DNA of 64,000 bases, from the NCBI RefSeq assembly GCF_010435915.1, contig NZ_JAAFZH010000004.1, positions 1 to 64,000 of the forward strand, in the 5' to 3' direction. This document shows, piece after piece, positions 44,969-54,193 of the stretch (positions are counted from its first letter, which is position 1; every line of letters starts with the position of its first letter). Origin of the DNA: Spirosoma terrae. Its GTDB lineage: Bacteria; Bacteroidota; Bacteroidia; Cytophagales; Spirosomataceae. Position numbers and translations under genes: made by a program. A model generated the notes under the pieces. The model was not told where the DNA came from. It worked only from the letters and a program-made list of their open reading frames with translations, and did no database searches.

Positions 44969-46336
44969 ATGGAACCAACCAACAGTCCCGATTTTCAGCA
45001 CGGCTACACCAGCGGTGTGGAAGGCGTAAACCGGGAAACATACGAAGGCTACCTATCCAGTCAGGTTAATACCGACTGGTTGCAGGAGCGAATCCAGGAA
45101 AAACGTACCGAGATTGCTCAAACCGAGCAAAAACTCAGCGAAGCAACAGAGAACCGAAGAACAGCGTACGCTGAACTGCAAAACCATGCACTTCAGGTTG
45201 AACGGCTCGACAAACAGGTTAAGCAGAAAGAAGCCGATCGGCAGGTTCTCGAAAACGACCGCGCTAACCTACGGGAACGACGCGCCAAAGCTTCGCCGGA
45301 TTATTCGCTGCTGGCGGGTCTCTTGTTTCTGGTTGCTGGTATTTCCTTTTTAGCGGGTGACCTAATTATTTCACACGAGATTGTGGCCTACGCCCTCAAC
45401 ATTCGGAATACCAATGAAGCATGGGCATTTGCTGTCGGCTTAGCGATGGTATCTATCCTACTCAAACCAGCCTATGATCGACTGATTGAAAAACCTTATC
45501 AGGAGAACCCCGAACAGAACCGGGGTAAATACGAAAAGTTCAAAATTATCCTGGCCGTTTTTTCGGTGCTGACATTGGCCGTATTGGGTTGGTTTCGTTA
45601 CGAAGCGTATCGGACGGATCAATTAAAAGCAGCCATCAACAAGTCGGTACGTCAATTGCAACTCAACACCGATCCGACGGCAACAACGCAAACGCTCAGC
45701 CCTTCTACAATGAGCAAAATTGAGAAGCAACTGAACGAATCCAGCGAGTTAAATCTGGCGCTTGTCGACAGTCCGTGGGCTTTGCTCTCGTTTGTGTTAA
45801 GCGGTATTTTATTTGCACTCGCTGGAGCGGTTTGCCTTGGCATTGCGCTGCCCGTTTTATCGGCGTTCTGGTTCCGATGGCTACAGGCAGACATTAAGCT
45901 CTGGAAATTACGCCGTCGAATCAAACGGCTGGACCAGGAAATTGCTCCATTAGATGCTCAGTTATCCGAACAACGTACCCAACAGAACGTACTGGAGCAT
46001 AATCTGAGCCTGCTACCGACGCTGGATGAATTGAAAGAAGAGCGTCAAGCGGCAATAACCGAACTAAATGAGTTGTTGGCCGAGCTGAAACTGGCGCAAA
46101 CCGATAGTCGGATCAGTAATTTCAACGATGGATACGGACAGGGAGAAGCAACCCGAAAATCGCTGAACGACGACGAGCAGCGCGAGTTGCGCAAGGAGAT
46201 GTTATCGTTACAAAACAGTAATCGGGTTAGCAACAGTAACCGACCGAACGGCACCCCTATAGAGAAGCCGACTAACGGAAAGACGCAGCTACGGCCCTAC
46301 CAAACGATACGTAAATTTTTGTCTGACGACATGTAA
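44969..46336 (+). CDS. Coiled-coil/membrane/coiled-coil protein B, unknown
   Basis: 455 residues. After a short polar head (FQHGYTSGVEGVNRETYEGY), residues about 30-100 form a long coiled coil (RIQEKRTEIAQTEQKLSEAT, VERLDKQVKQKEADRQVLEN). Two helices at about 112-160 and one at about 190-208 precede a periplasmic-or-cytosolic loop (TLSPSTMSKIEKQLNESSEL), a further pair of helices at about 268-308, and a second coiled coil at about 315-390 (IKRLDQEIAPLDAQLSEQRT). The C-terminus is charged and Asn/Arg-rich. No family recognised. The plan repeats that of protein A, and both are in one operon. Confidence 0.65.
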   Translation: MEPTNSPDFQHGYTSGVEGVNRETYEGYLSSQVNTDWLQERIQEKRTEIAQTEQKLSEATENRRTAYAELQNHALQVERLDKQVKQKEADRQVLENDRANLRERRAKASPDYSLLAGLLFLVAGISFLAGDLIISHEIVAYALNIRNTNEAWAFAVGLAMVSILLKPAYDRLIEKPYQENPEQNRGKYEKFKIILAVFSVLTLAVLGWFRYEAYRTDQLKAAINKSVRQLQLNTDPTATTQTLSPSTMSKIEKQLNESSELNLALVDSPWALLSFVLSGILFALAGAVCLGIALPVLSAFWFRWLQADIKLWKLRRRIKRLDQEIAPLDAQLSEQRTQQNVLEHNLSLLPTLDELKEERQAAITELNELLAELKLAQTDSRISNFNDGYGQGEATRKSLNDDEQRELRKEMLSLQNSNRVSNSNRPNGTPIEKPTNGKTQLRPYQTIRKFLSDDM

Positions 46337-46342
46337 TCTCGC

Positions 46343-46395
46343 TAACCCTGCTACGTTGACGCTATCTATTTGATTTCGTCAACATAGCAGGGTTA
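46343..46395 (+). terminator. Long hairpin after protein B
   Basis: Arms TAACCCTGCTACGTTGACG and CGTCAACATAGCAGGGTTA (one mismatch) with a 15-nt loop, starting 6 bp after the stop. No U-run follows. Confidence 0.7.
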
Positions 46396-46477
46396 CAAAG
46401 TCCATTTGCAATTTAAATCAAATAGTCCTGTATTTTCGCAGTTGATTAGCTTCCCCCGATTGTTCACATCATATCGT

Positions 46478-47353
46478 ATGCGCTTTGCTCTTGTTCTACT
46501 TTGCCTGCTTGTATCTTCCTGTAAACTAGTTATTCCCGATACCGATTTAACCCAGTTTTCTCCTACACCAACAGCCAGTCCTATACAATCTGGTATTGTT
46601 GATAAGGTTACGGGTATGGTCGATAGCCGTAGCCAGCCGGGAAATCTTTGGGTTATTCAGGGCGAAGGGAGTTCGTCGGCACTTACGCTGATTGGACATG
46701 ATGGCACCTTGAAAGGGCGAGTTAATGTACCTCGTTTTGGTAATCGGGATTGGTCAGACCTGGCTATTGGACCCGGCCCAGCCGATGGTGTAAATTATTT
46801 GTATATAGGTGAAATTGGCGATCATAATCTGCAAAACGAGATTTCCCAGGTTTATCGTCTTCCCGAACCAGGTAGTTTGCAATCAACGATCAGTCAGATC
46901 GAACGTATTAACTTCCGCTACCCTGATTTCCCTCAGGATGCTAAAACGTTCCTGGTAGATCCGCAAACTAAGGATATTTTCATTTTTACGAACCGCAATC
47001 CGAACGTTCAGATTTACAGACTTCCCTACCCTCAGAATATTAATGAGATAACTGTAGCGCAATCGTTAGGCGAGCTGGTCGTTGGTTTAACCGTTACGGG
47101 AGCGGCCATTTCTACCGATGGAACTGAATTATTAATCAGAAACTATGGCCAGGGCTTTTACTGGAAGCGCAGAGCCAACCAAACTATCGACGATCTGGTT
47201 CAGCGAACAGTCGGTAGAAATGCTCCTATGGCTTCAGAAGCAAAGGGAGAAGCTATTTGTTTCGACAAGGATGGGGATGGTTATTTTACCCTCAGCCAAC
47301 GAAATTCGTCAGCTCCAGTCAATCTCTACTATTTCAAAAAATTAACCAGGTAG
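46478..47353 (+). CDS. Lipoprotein, beta-propeller-like, unknown
   Basis: 291 residues from the ATG at 46478, which opens a lipoprotein signal (MRFALVLLCLLVSSCKLVIP; cysteine 15). An upstream TTG at 46406 would bury the signal and is rejected. The mature part contains repeated beta motifs (GMVDSRSQPGNLWVIQGEG, RDWSDLAIGPGPADG, NYLYIGEIGDHN, TKDIFIFTNRNP, GEAICFDKDGDGYFTL) consistent with a 6- or 7-bladed propeller of the esterase/SdiA-like type, with one Ca-like DKDGDG loop. Function unknown; probably anchored in the outer or inner membrane and facing the periplasm. Confidence 0.7.
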   Translation: MRFALVLLCLLVSSCKLVIPDTDLTQFSPTPTASPIQSGIVDKVTGMVDSRSQPGNLWVIQGEGSSSALTLIGHDGTLKGRVNVPRFGNRDWSDLAIGPGPADGVNYLYIGEIGDHNLQNEISQVYRLPEPGSLQSTISQIERINFRYPDFPQDAKTFLVDPQTKDIFIFTNRNPNVQIYRLPYPQNINEITVAQSLGELVVGLTVTGAAISTDGTELLIRNYGQGFYWKRRANQTIDDLVQRTVGRNAPMASEAKGEAICFDKDGDGYFTLSQRNSSAPVNLYYFKKLTR

Positions 47354-47397
47354 CCAAACACTACCCGTTTTCTTCCATTGTTGATCCGTAGTTCCAG

Positions 47398-47421
47398 TAC
47401 ACCAGAAAAAGTTCTGGTGTA
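47398..47421 (+). terminator. Terminator hairpin
   Basis: Perfect 10-bp stem TACACCAGAA / TTCTGGTGTA with a 4-nt loop, 45 bp after the propeller lipoprotein stop. The remaining 230 bp up to the receiver gene show nothing else recognisable. Confidence 0.65.
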
Positions 47422-47649
47422 GTAGATCGACTATCTTCAACAACGACAGCCAAGTGCATTTTAAAATAGCCATTACTTTCTACGCTTGCTCCCAAAACTC
47501 GCGAAAGCGGCTTCCGAATTATCCCTTTTCCAAGCCAGAATCCAGCTTATCCGAAAAAGTGAGATATTAAAAACTCATTAAAAATACAAACATTTTGGTA
47601 AGGCATCCTCTTATAACATATGAAGGAATTGGATTTACATTTTTAGAGT

Positions 47650-48045
47650 ATGCAACCAGACAGCAAGTGGGTGGCCCTGCTGGATGAAGACCCTGATGAT
47701 TTCGTCATAATACAGCAAGGGATTAAGAACTGGGGGCCTGAAATTACCCTAAGAAACTTCAAAACATTTTCTCAATTTGAACAAACGATACTAGCTGAAC
47801 ATCCTTTACCCGCGCTCATTATCCTCAATGGCCTTTCCCCGGCAAATATGGAAATTGATTGGATAAAAGGGTTCAGACATAATGACCTTTACGCAAAAAT
47901 TCCGATTGTTATACTAGCCGAAGATTACTGGGAAGAGCAAAAACAGCTTTACAGCACTGTTGATGTGGAAGACTATCAGACAAAACCTGTCAATCAGGAA
48001 GAACTGAAAAGCTTTATCTTGAAAATAAAGGACATTTTAGGCTAA
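47650..48045 (+). CDS. Single-domain receiver lacking the phospho-acceptor Asp
   Basis: 131 residues spanning one CheY-like receiver (VALLDEDPDDFVIIQQGIKN; IPIVILAEDYW; DYQTKPVNQEELKSFI). The acidic pocket (DEDPDD) and the switch lysine (K in TKPVN) are present. The strand-3 position that should carry the phosphorylated aspartate reads LIILNGLSP, that is Asn. The switch Ser/Thr is replaced by Ala (ILAED). It is therefore probably a pseudo-receiver working by protein contact or other ligand. It is encoded alone with no kinase adjacent. Confidence 0.8.
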   Translation: MQPDSKWVALLDEDPDDFVIIQQGIKNWGPEITLRNFKTFSQFEQTILAEHPLPALIILNGLSPANMEIDWIKGFRHNDLYAKIPIVILAEDYWEEQKQLYSTVDVEDYQTKPVNQEELKSFILKIKDILG

Positions 48046-48049
48046 CCTG

Positions 48050-48094
48050 GCATACGTATCAAACCTACTCCTAGCTGAAAATTGATACGTATGC
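48050..48094. terminator. Convergent hairpin
   Basis: Perfect 13-bp arms GCATACGTATCAA and TTGATACGTATGC with a 19-nt loop, between the receiver gene (+) and the S41 peptidase gene (-). No U-run. Confidence 0.65.
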
Positions 48095-48118
48095 TCCGTT
48101 AAATAATTCCTATTGGGT

Positions 48119-49570
48119 TTAGTTTGATCTGGTCAGGGCGGCTTTCGGCGAATGAATCAGTTTCATTGTGTAGTCTAGAACCGTGTCTTTTTGATTTACT
48201 ACGTCGTTGATGGTTGGCTCCACAAGGTGATCAGGAATGATGCCTCGGTCGGCGTATGGGTAGCCCGACACATTAGCCATATTGAAGCCAAACATACCAA
48301 TGCCCAGGTCTATTTTCGAGTTTGGCAATTGCGTGATTGTAAAGATTCCGCTACTATTAACTTTATACCCCCCGCCAGTTTCCTGCCCCACAAACGTTAC
48401 GTTACCGGCGCGTTTTCTACGATCGGCATGGAGTCGGGCGGCCAGTTCGGTCGTTACGGAAAAACTACTGCCATTGATCAACACAAATAGATTCCCCCGA
48501 TAGGCGTTCTGATTAGGCTTTTGCTTTTTTAGACCGCGATGTTTTGTGAATACGTAACCCTCTCCCTGTTTTTTGAGCACAAGCCAGCGTAGTTTAACGT
48601 ACAGCTTTGGTGTCCAGGCCGGGAACGAGTACTTCTTTTTCTGACGAACGCTGATATGATCGTAGTACCGAAACGGCTGGTCGCTTAGGTACGTAGCCAG
48701 CTTAACGCCCCAGGCTTCTTCTCCGCCTTCATTGTTACGAAGGTCAAGTATCAAATTCTGCACATTACGGGCTTTGATATCCCGAAACGACGTCTTCAAA
48801 AATGTGTCAAAATCAGGTTCGTCTTTACCCGCCCAAAAACGATCAATCGTCATTACTGCCGTTTGCGGATCAGTGACTGTTAAACGAAACGGCGGTTGTG
48901 TTGCGGGCTTATGTTTTTCAGTATAGGCCTTTATTGCCGATTCAGTAGTTGGCGACAGCCGCAACGTTTTCTGCTCATTACCTTCTCGGTATACGACGTC
49001 AAACGATTCAGGAGCGCCAATGAACGTAGCATAATATCCAGAAAAGAAATGGTTAAGATCTTCGTACTTACCCCCTATTCGATTGCCGTCAGCAAAGGTC
49101 ATTTTTGGCAGCAGTCGCTGTAGAATAGCTGGTATCGACAGCCCGTTAATCGATATAAGTTCTACGCCTTCGGGAATGGTAGAGGTGCCATAATTCGCCA
49201 CAACCCAGGCCTTATCATTCAGGAAGTATAGCTTCAGCGGGAACAATTGTTCAGTCGCAAATGGGTAATGCTCATCGCGTCCCGAAACGATCCATTTAAT
49301 GTGCCCATCGCGCAATGCAACCAGCAGTGGGTTCATAGCACAATAAAACTCCTGCTGGGTCATCGATCGGTTCAGTTGGGCAGCAGTGGCGGCAAACAGT
49401 GAATCAAAAACTGGTTTCGGTGTGTACCGATACATTTCAGGATGAACTTCGTTCAAGGCTGTTCGAAAGCGATCAAAATCGGCTCGTAATTGGTCGGGGT
49501 TCAGCGTCTGGGCAGAACTGGAGATGGTCAGTAATACGTAGCAAAGAATGGCGTAAATGAGCTTTTTCAT
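48119..49570 (-). CDS. S41-family (C-terminal processing) peptidase, secreted
   Basis: 483 residues from the ATG at 49570, which begins a signal peptide (MKKLIYAILCYVLLTISSSA). The longer frame up to 49633 only adds polar residues in front and is rejected. The S41 core is readable: LILDLRNNEGGEEAWGVK, LFVLINGSSFSVTTELAARL (nucleophile serine in GSSFSVTTE) and FVGQETGGGYKVNSSG. An N-terminal helical part and a PDZ-like middle (VELISINGLSIPAILQRLLP) precede it. It probably cleaves peptides in the periplasm or outside. The LytTR regulator gene lies 105 bp upstream on the same strand. Confidence 0.88.
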   Translation of the reverse strand: MKKLIYAILCYVLLTISSSAQTLNPDQLRADFDRFRTALNEVHPEMYRYTPKPVFDSLFAATAAQLNRSMTQQEFYCAMNPLLVALRDGHIKWIVSGRDEHYPFATEQLFPLKLYFLNDKAWVVANYGTSTIPEGVELISINGLSIPAILQRLLPKMTFADGNRIGGKYEDLNHFFSGYYATFIGAPESFDVVYREGNEQKTLRLSPTTESAIKAYTEKHKPATQPPFRLTVTDPQTAVMTIDRFWAGKDEPDFDTFLKTSFRDIKARNVQNLILDLRNNEGGEEAWGVKLATYLSDQPFRYYDHISVRQKKKYSFPAWTPKLYVKLRWLVLKKQGEGYVFTKHRGLKKQKPNQNAYRGNLFVLINGSSFSVTTELAARLHADRRKRAGNVTFVGQETGGGYKVNSSGIFTITQLPNSKIDLGIGMFGFNMANVSGYPYADRGIIPDHLVEPTINDVVNQKDTVLDYTMKLIHSPKAALTRSN

Positions 49571-49674
49571 TAGTTGTCGTTTCGTTGATTGACTGCGCAA
49601 AACTGGCCGTTTCTCGCCGTGGGGCCAATACAATGGCTACTGAAAAGCCCGGATTAAAGTCTGGAACGTCGGTT

Positions 49675-50517
49675 TTATTCACCCAACCAAAGCTTAAACT
49701 CAGCCGCTTTTTCCCGACTGACAACAACTTCTTCCGTAAACATGGGCTTCAGCTCAACTTTCAGCTTCCCGTTAAAATACAGATGCACCTTGTCGATGGC
49801 TTTTGCTTCCGCAATAACCTGTCTGTTTAGCCTGAAAAAGCGTTTTGGGTCGAGCATCTGTGCTAACTCATCCAGCGTGTAGTCAAGCATCCATTCCGTA
49901 TTGTCGTACGTTTTAACAAACGACATTTTGTTTCGGGTAAGAAAATAGGCGACCTCCTCAATCCCAATTGAAAAGAGTTTCTGGCCCTGCTTAATCATAA
50001 AGCGCTCCCGATACGTAGCAACGGTTTTTTCTATCCGAAATCCTGGATTTGGAGCTATTGATAAATTGGGCGCGGTTTCCCGCAATTGCTGAAGCAGAGT
50101 CGCCAATGACTGCTCTAACCCCAAAACTGGTGTTGAAGAACCTCCTTCGCCTGCCAGAACTTCTTTTAAGGTCCGCAGTTTGGTCAGCGCCTGGCGAAGC
50201 TCTTCTTCCTTGATCGGTTTCAGTAAATAATCGACACTGTTTACTTTGAAGGCTTTTATGGCGTACTCATCATAGGCGGTCGTAAAAATTACCGGGCTTG
50301 TAATCGTCACCTGATTAAAAATATCAAAACTCTGGCCATCAGCCAGTTCAATATCCATAAAGATCAGATCAGGCCGACTGTTGGTACGTAACCATTCCAC
50401 TGACTCCTCCACACTGACTGTACTGCCAACCAGTACGGCGGAAGGCTCAACGTCAAGTAATAATCGTTGTAGTTTTCGAGCCGTCAGCTCTTCGTCTTCA
50501 ATGATGAGAATGGTCAT
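49675..50517 (-). CDS. LytTR-family response regulator (3)
   Basis: 280 residues from the ATG at 50517 (MTILIIEDEELTARKL), preferred over the frame start at 50574 because the receiver begins directly there. Receiver with D55 (LIFMDIELADGQSFD), FTTAYDEYAIKAFKV and YLLKPIKEEEL; then a linker of about 55 residues and the LytTR domain (VAYFLTRNKMSFVKTYDN, KRFFRLNRQVIAEAKAI, VSREKAAEFKLWLG). Its start overlaps the kinase stop by 20 bp. Confidence 0.92.
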   Translation of the reverse strand: MTILIIEDEELTARKLQRLLLDVEPSAVLVGSTVSVEESVEWLRTNSRPDLIFMDIELADGQSFDIFNQVTITSPVIFTTAYDEYAIKAFKVNSVDYLLKPIKEEELRQALTKLRTLKEVLAGEGGSSTPVLGLEQSLATLLQQLRETAPNLSIAPNPGFRIEKTVATYRERFMIKQGQKLFSIGIEEVAYFLTRNKMSFVKTYDNTEWMLDYTLDELAQMLDPKRFFRLNRQVIAEAKAIDKVHLYFNGKLKVELKPMFTEEVVVSREKAAEFKLWLGE

Positions 50518-51544
50518 AGCGGGATTCTGGTAATAAAGGTATGGTGACCTGAAATAAGTCGTCGGTCTGCACAATGGTCACATCGGGGTGGCCCATGAGC
50601 CGGTATTTCGCGATAATATTCGCCAGCCCGGTCCGGTTAGACGGGATCATGCTGTGTTTTTTACGGACCGTATTACGGACCAAAAGCCGATTCGTCTCGT
50701 CGGTACGTATCTGGATGAGTAGCGGCTTGGCCGGTAACGCTACGTTATGTTTTACCGCATTCTCGACCAGTAGTTGCAAGGTCAGTGGCGGAATATATAA
50801 GGCGTAACATTCCTTTTCTACCGCAATATCCAATTCAACGCTACGTCCGAAACGCATTTGCAGTAAGTGAAAATAGGCCCGAATAAATTGAAGTTCGCTG
50901 TCGAGGGTGGTCAGCAATTGCTCATTAGTCTGCAGCACGTATCGGTATACCATGGCCAGTTCTTCAATAAAGCGTTCGGCCTGTCTGGGATTCTCACTAA
51001 CGAGCGACGACAGGGTACTGAGGCTATTGAACAGAAAATGGGGGTTAATTTGTGCTTTCAGCGAATCGAGCTGACTCTGCAGAGCCTCTTTTTTGAGCTT
51101 TTCGGCTTCGTAATACGTTGTCCACCACTGCTTATAGAGATAGCGGGCTTCATAGATAGTTGCCAGCGGAATTGTAAACAGAAAGGGAATCAACGTATTG
51201 AGCCAATAGGCCCGCGTTGACATAGGATATCCCCAGAACTGGGTTACGTCGTAGAAATACACGATTCCAATCCGCTGAATAACGGTTGTTAACGTAAACC
51301 AGCCGATCTGCACACAAAGTCGTTGCGTAGTCTGACTGAGCTTCGGATAATACTGACGCGCTTTGATAATACCAATCCGGGCACTTTCCCAGATTAGGCT
51401 ACACTCAATCAGGCTCACGCCCAAAGCCAGCCAACGACTGATGTGGTGGGCATCGTTGTCGGGCTGAAAAAAAATAAAGTTGGAAACGATTGAAATAAGT
51501 GGAATCCCTATCAATCGAAGCCAGCGGTCGTTCAGCTTTTCCAT
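50498..51544 (-). CDS. LytS-type sensor histidine kinase (3)
   Basis: 348 residues from the ATG at 51544 (MEKLNDRWLRLIGIPLISIV); the longer frame to 51646 adds an unlikely Phe/Arg-rich leader. Four helices (about 10-28, 38-58, 82-100, 115-135) precede the PF06580 core: SLKAQINPHFLFNSLSTLSS (phospho-acceptor His), LTLQLLVENAVKHNV (N-box) and NRTGLANIIAKYRLMG (G-box). Translationally coupled to LytTR regulator 3. Unlike pairs 1 and 2 it is not divergent from a barrel receptor; it is divergent from a sugar kinase gene. Confidence 0.92.
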   Translation of the reverse strand: MEKLNDRWLRLIGIPLISIVSNFIFFQPDNDAHHISRWLALGVSLIECSLIWESARIGIIKARQYYPKLSQTTQRLCVQIGWFTLTTVIQRIGIVYFYDVTQFWGYPMSTRAYWLNTLIPFLFTIPLATIYEARYLYKQWWTTYYEAEKLKKEALQSQLDSLKAQINPHFLFNSLSTLSSLVSENPRQAERFIEELAMVYRYVLQTNEQLLTTLDSELQFIRAYFHLLQMRFGRSVELDIAVEKECYALYIPPLTLQLLVENAVKHNVALPAKPLLIQIRTDETNRLLVRNTVRKKHSMIPSNRTGLANIIAKYRLMGHPDVTIVQTDDLFQVTIPLLPESRYDHSHH

Positions 51545-51758
51545 TACCTGGTAAAGATAGGCCGACAACCGATGAAGCAGAAAAGGACTGGTACCGAAGT
51601 GTCGGAAAAGCTGACCAGACTGTATGAATGTACACCTGTAGACCAATGTGCGCTATCGGTTCATTGCCTATAAATTGTGTCGATTAGTAACAAAAAATGC
51701 GATTTGATTATAAATTACGCATAATCTACTTTTCCCATTCAACTGTTACGCTGACTCA

Positions 51759-52769
51759 ATGACCGGTTCAGATATTAAGGCAATTTTTGGGCGTTTTCCC
51801 AGTAGTAGAGTGGGTGTAATCGGCGATTTTGCCGTGGATTTATATTTTGATCTTAAAACAAAAACGGGTGAAAGCTCTATTGAAACAGGGCTGGATGTAT
51901 TCTGGGGAAGTCGCCCCAGAGCGTCACTGGGGGCAGCCGGGAACGTAGTACAGAATCTGGCTGCCCTGGGCATCGCCAACATCCACGTAATAGGCTGTAT
52001 CGGAGACGATTTGTTTGGTCGCGAAATGCAGCATTTGTTCAGTACGTTAGGCGTCGACACTACGTATCTGCAGGTTGTTTCGGCCTGGGACACCTGCCTG
52101 TATACTAAACCAACCGTCAACGATCAGGAAACGAACCGAATTGATTTTGGTACGGGTAACTGCTTAACTGATGAGCAGTTCGAAAGCATACTCGCAGGAC
52201 TGGAGCTATTGTTGCCCAACCTCGATGTGTTAATTATTAACCAGCAGTTTGCCAACCCGCTCCTGCCTGTGGGTCGGATGCAGTTGTTGAACAACTTAAT
52301 TTTCCGCTTTCCGAACGTTCGTTTTTTAGCCGATATGCGCGATACGGGCACGCAGGTTTACGGATCAACGTTGAAAGTCAATACCGCCGAACTGGCTCGC
52401 TTTCTGGCCGTTCCGCATCCCAGTCACCCCGACCTCGACTGGTGTATTCAGCAGGGTACTACGTTTCAGAAACGACTCAATGGTCCACTACTTATTACGC
52501 GCGGTCCGGCCGGAATACTTTTCCTTGACGAAACGGGCTACCATACCGTCAATGGGCTCATGCTGACTGGTCCCTTGGACACGGTCGGGGCTGGCGATAC
52601 CGTAGTCGCTACCTGGGCCGCCTGTTTAGGCGCTGGCACTCCCCCTCAGGAAGCCCTCTTATTGGCAAACCTGGCCGCAGCCGTTACCGTTCAGAAACTC
52701 AATCAAACCGGTACCGCCAATCTTTCCGAACTTTTGGAGCAATATAAAACGCATTACGTCCATGACTAA
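51759..52769 (+). CDS. PfkB-family carbohydrate kinase (heptose kinase/RfaE1-like)
   Basis: 336 residues. The N-terminal region reads VGVIGDFAVDLYFDL and then PRASLGAAGNVVQNLAALG, typical of ADP-heptose-pathway kinases (RfaE N-domain). The C-terminal PfkB signature is LDTVGAGDTVVATWAAC with the catalytic aspartate in GAGD. It lacks the nucleotidyltransferase domain of bifunctional HldE. It overlaps the next gene by 8 bp, and that gene encodes an AGE epimerase, so a sugar-modifying pair is likely: one epimerises, the other phosphorylates. The exact sugar is not determinable. Confidence 0.85.
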   Translation: MTGSDIKAIFGRFPSSRVGVIGDFAVDLYFDLKTKTGESSIETGLDVFWGSRPRASLGAAGNVVQNLAALGIANIHVIGCIGDDLFGREMQHLFSTLGVDTTYLQVVSAWDTCLYTKPTVNDQETNRIDFGTGNCLTDEQFESILAGLELLLPNLDVLIINQQFANPLLPVGRMQLLNNLIFRFPNVRFLADMRDTGTQVYGSTLKVNTAELARFLAVPHPSHPDLDWCIQQGTTFQKRLNGPLLITRGPAGILFLDETGYHTVNGLMLTGPLDTVGAGDTVVATWAACLGAGTPPQEALLLANLAAAVTVQKLNQTGTANLSELLEQYKTHYVHD

Positions 52770-54042
52770 AGAATTACTTCTCCAGCATCTTCAGGAACTA
52801 CACACTCACCTGACGGATGAACTGCTTCCCTTCTGGACGGCCCGCACGATGGACGAAATCGATGGTGGTTTTATCACGCACTTCGATCAGTATGGCAGTG
52901 ATTCTGGAGAAGATGAAAAATCGTTGATTGCCCAGACCCGATCCATTTACACCTATGCGTCAGCCCACCGGGCAGGCTATGGCGAAGGCGCACTGGCTGA
53001 ACTGGCCCGACATGGAGTCGAGTATCTGCTGACTCATATGTGGGATGAGGAGCATGGCGGTTTTTACTGGATGACCAACCGGAAGGGTGAGGTTATCAAC
53101 GATCAGAAAATTGTGTATGGTCAAAGTTTTGCCATGTACTGCCTGAGTGAATACACACTGGCAACCGGCGATCCACGTGGTATTAAATACGCCCGAAACG
53201 TATTCGATTTACTCCAGAAATACGCCACTGACACTACGTATGGGGGTTATTTCGAGATGTTCGAGCGCGACTGGACACTCAAAGGACCCGGATCGGCGGG
53301 TGGCGATCGGAAAACGCTTGATGTTCATATGCACCTGATGGAAGCGTACACTACGTTGTATGAGTGCACCCGTCAGCCTGTACACCGTCGAAAACTGCTC
53401 GAAATTATAGAGCTTCTGGTGATGAAAATTATGCATCCCGTTTATGGAACGGGGGTTCCTCAGTTCTGGGCCAATTGGGACGTAGCCCCACAGATTAAAT
53501 TTGATATTATCTGGGGCTGGGATCGTTTCACTGAAGATGGGGTTAAATCGGAAGCAGAAGACAATACCAGCTATGGGCACAATGCTGAGTTTGCCTGGCT
53601 ATTGCTACATGCGCTGGCAATTCTGGACATTCCCCACGAAACCTACCTGGATCAATTTACCAAATCCTTTTCCCATGCCGTTACGAACGGAGTTGACTGG
53701 GAATACGGTGGTGTCTACGTTGAAGGTTCGCACGCCGGTGCCGTATATGATCGGGAAAAAGAATTCTGGCAGCAGGCCGAAGTAATGATCGGTTTTCTGG
53801 ATGCGTATCGAATCCTGGATGACGATATCTACTGGAAAGCTTACGAGAACGTTCACCGGTTTGTTCTGGACAAAATGGTGAATCATGGCGTTGGGGAATG
53901 GTGGCCGCTCATGACTCGCCAGGGGGCTCCGATCTGGACACATATGAGCCATTCCTGGAAAATCAATTACCACACCGTTCGTGCTGTTATTCAATCGATT
54001 CGGCGGCTCGATTACTTGATGACGACCCGAAAAGACCAGTAA
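52762..54042 (+). CDS. AGE-family epimerase (cellobiose 2-epimerase/N-acylglucosamine 2-epimerase type)
   Basis: 426 residues, an (alpha/alpha)6 barrel of the AGE family. Signature pieces are WDEEHGGFYWMTNRKGEV, YGQSFAMYCLSEY, TLDVHMHLMEAYTTLYEC (active-site histidine), NTSYGHNAEFAWLLLHAL and THMSHSWKINYHTVRAV. The fit is closest to cellobiose 2-epimerases or mannose/glucose-type epimerases. Probably cytoplasmic (no signal). It is translationally coupled to the PfkB kinase. Confidence 0.88.
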   Translation: MTKELLLQHLQELHTHLTDELLPFWTARTMDEIDGGFITHFDQYGSDSGEDEKSLIAQTRSIYTYASAHRAGYGEGALAELARHGVEYLLTHMWDEEHGGFYWMTNRKGEVINDQKIVYGQSFAMYCLSEYTLATGDPRGIKYARNVFDLLQKYATDTTYGGYFEMFERDWTLKGPGSAGGDRKTLDVHMHLMEAYTTLYECTRQPVHRRKLLEIIELLVMKIMHPVYGTGVPQFWANWDVAPQIKFDIIWGWDRFTEDGVKSEAEDNTSYGHNAEFAWLLLHALAILDIPHETYLDQFTKSFSHAVTNGVDWEYGGVYVEGSHAGAVYDREKEFWQQAEVMIGFLDAYRILDDDIYWKAYENVHRFVLDKMVNHGVGEWWPLMTRQGAPIWTHMSHSWKINYHTVRAVIQSIRRLDYLMTTRKDQ

Positions 54043-54132
54043 TTTCCTGGCCTTTGTAACGCATTTCTTATCAACTCAGACTCCTATCTGAACAATACGT
54101 CCTCTGTTACTTATTATTTGTTTCGCCTGAGA

Positions 54133-54176
54133 AAACCCGCTGAATGCCAGCTAAAAACTTGCTTATCAGCGGGTTT
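54133..54176. terminator. Convergent terminator
   Basis: Arms AAACCCGCTGA and TCAGCGGGTTT with a 22-nt loop, between the epimerase (+) and GIN lipoprotein (-) genes. Confidence 0.75.
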
Positions 54177-54193
54177 CTGCTCAATAACCGACC

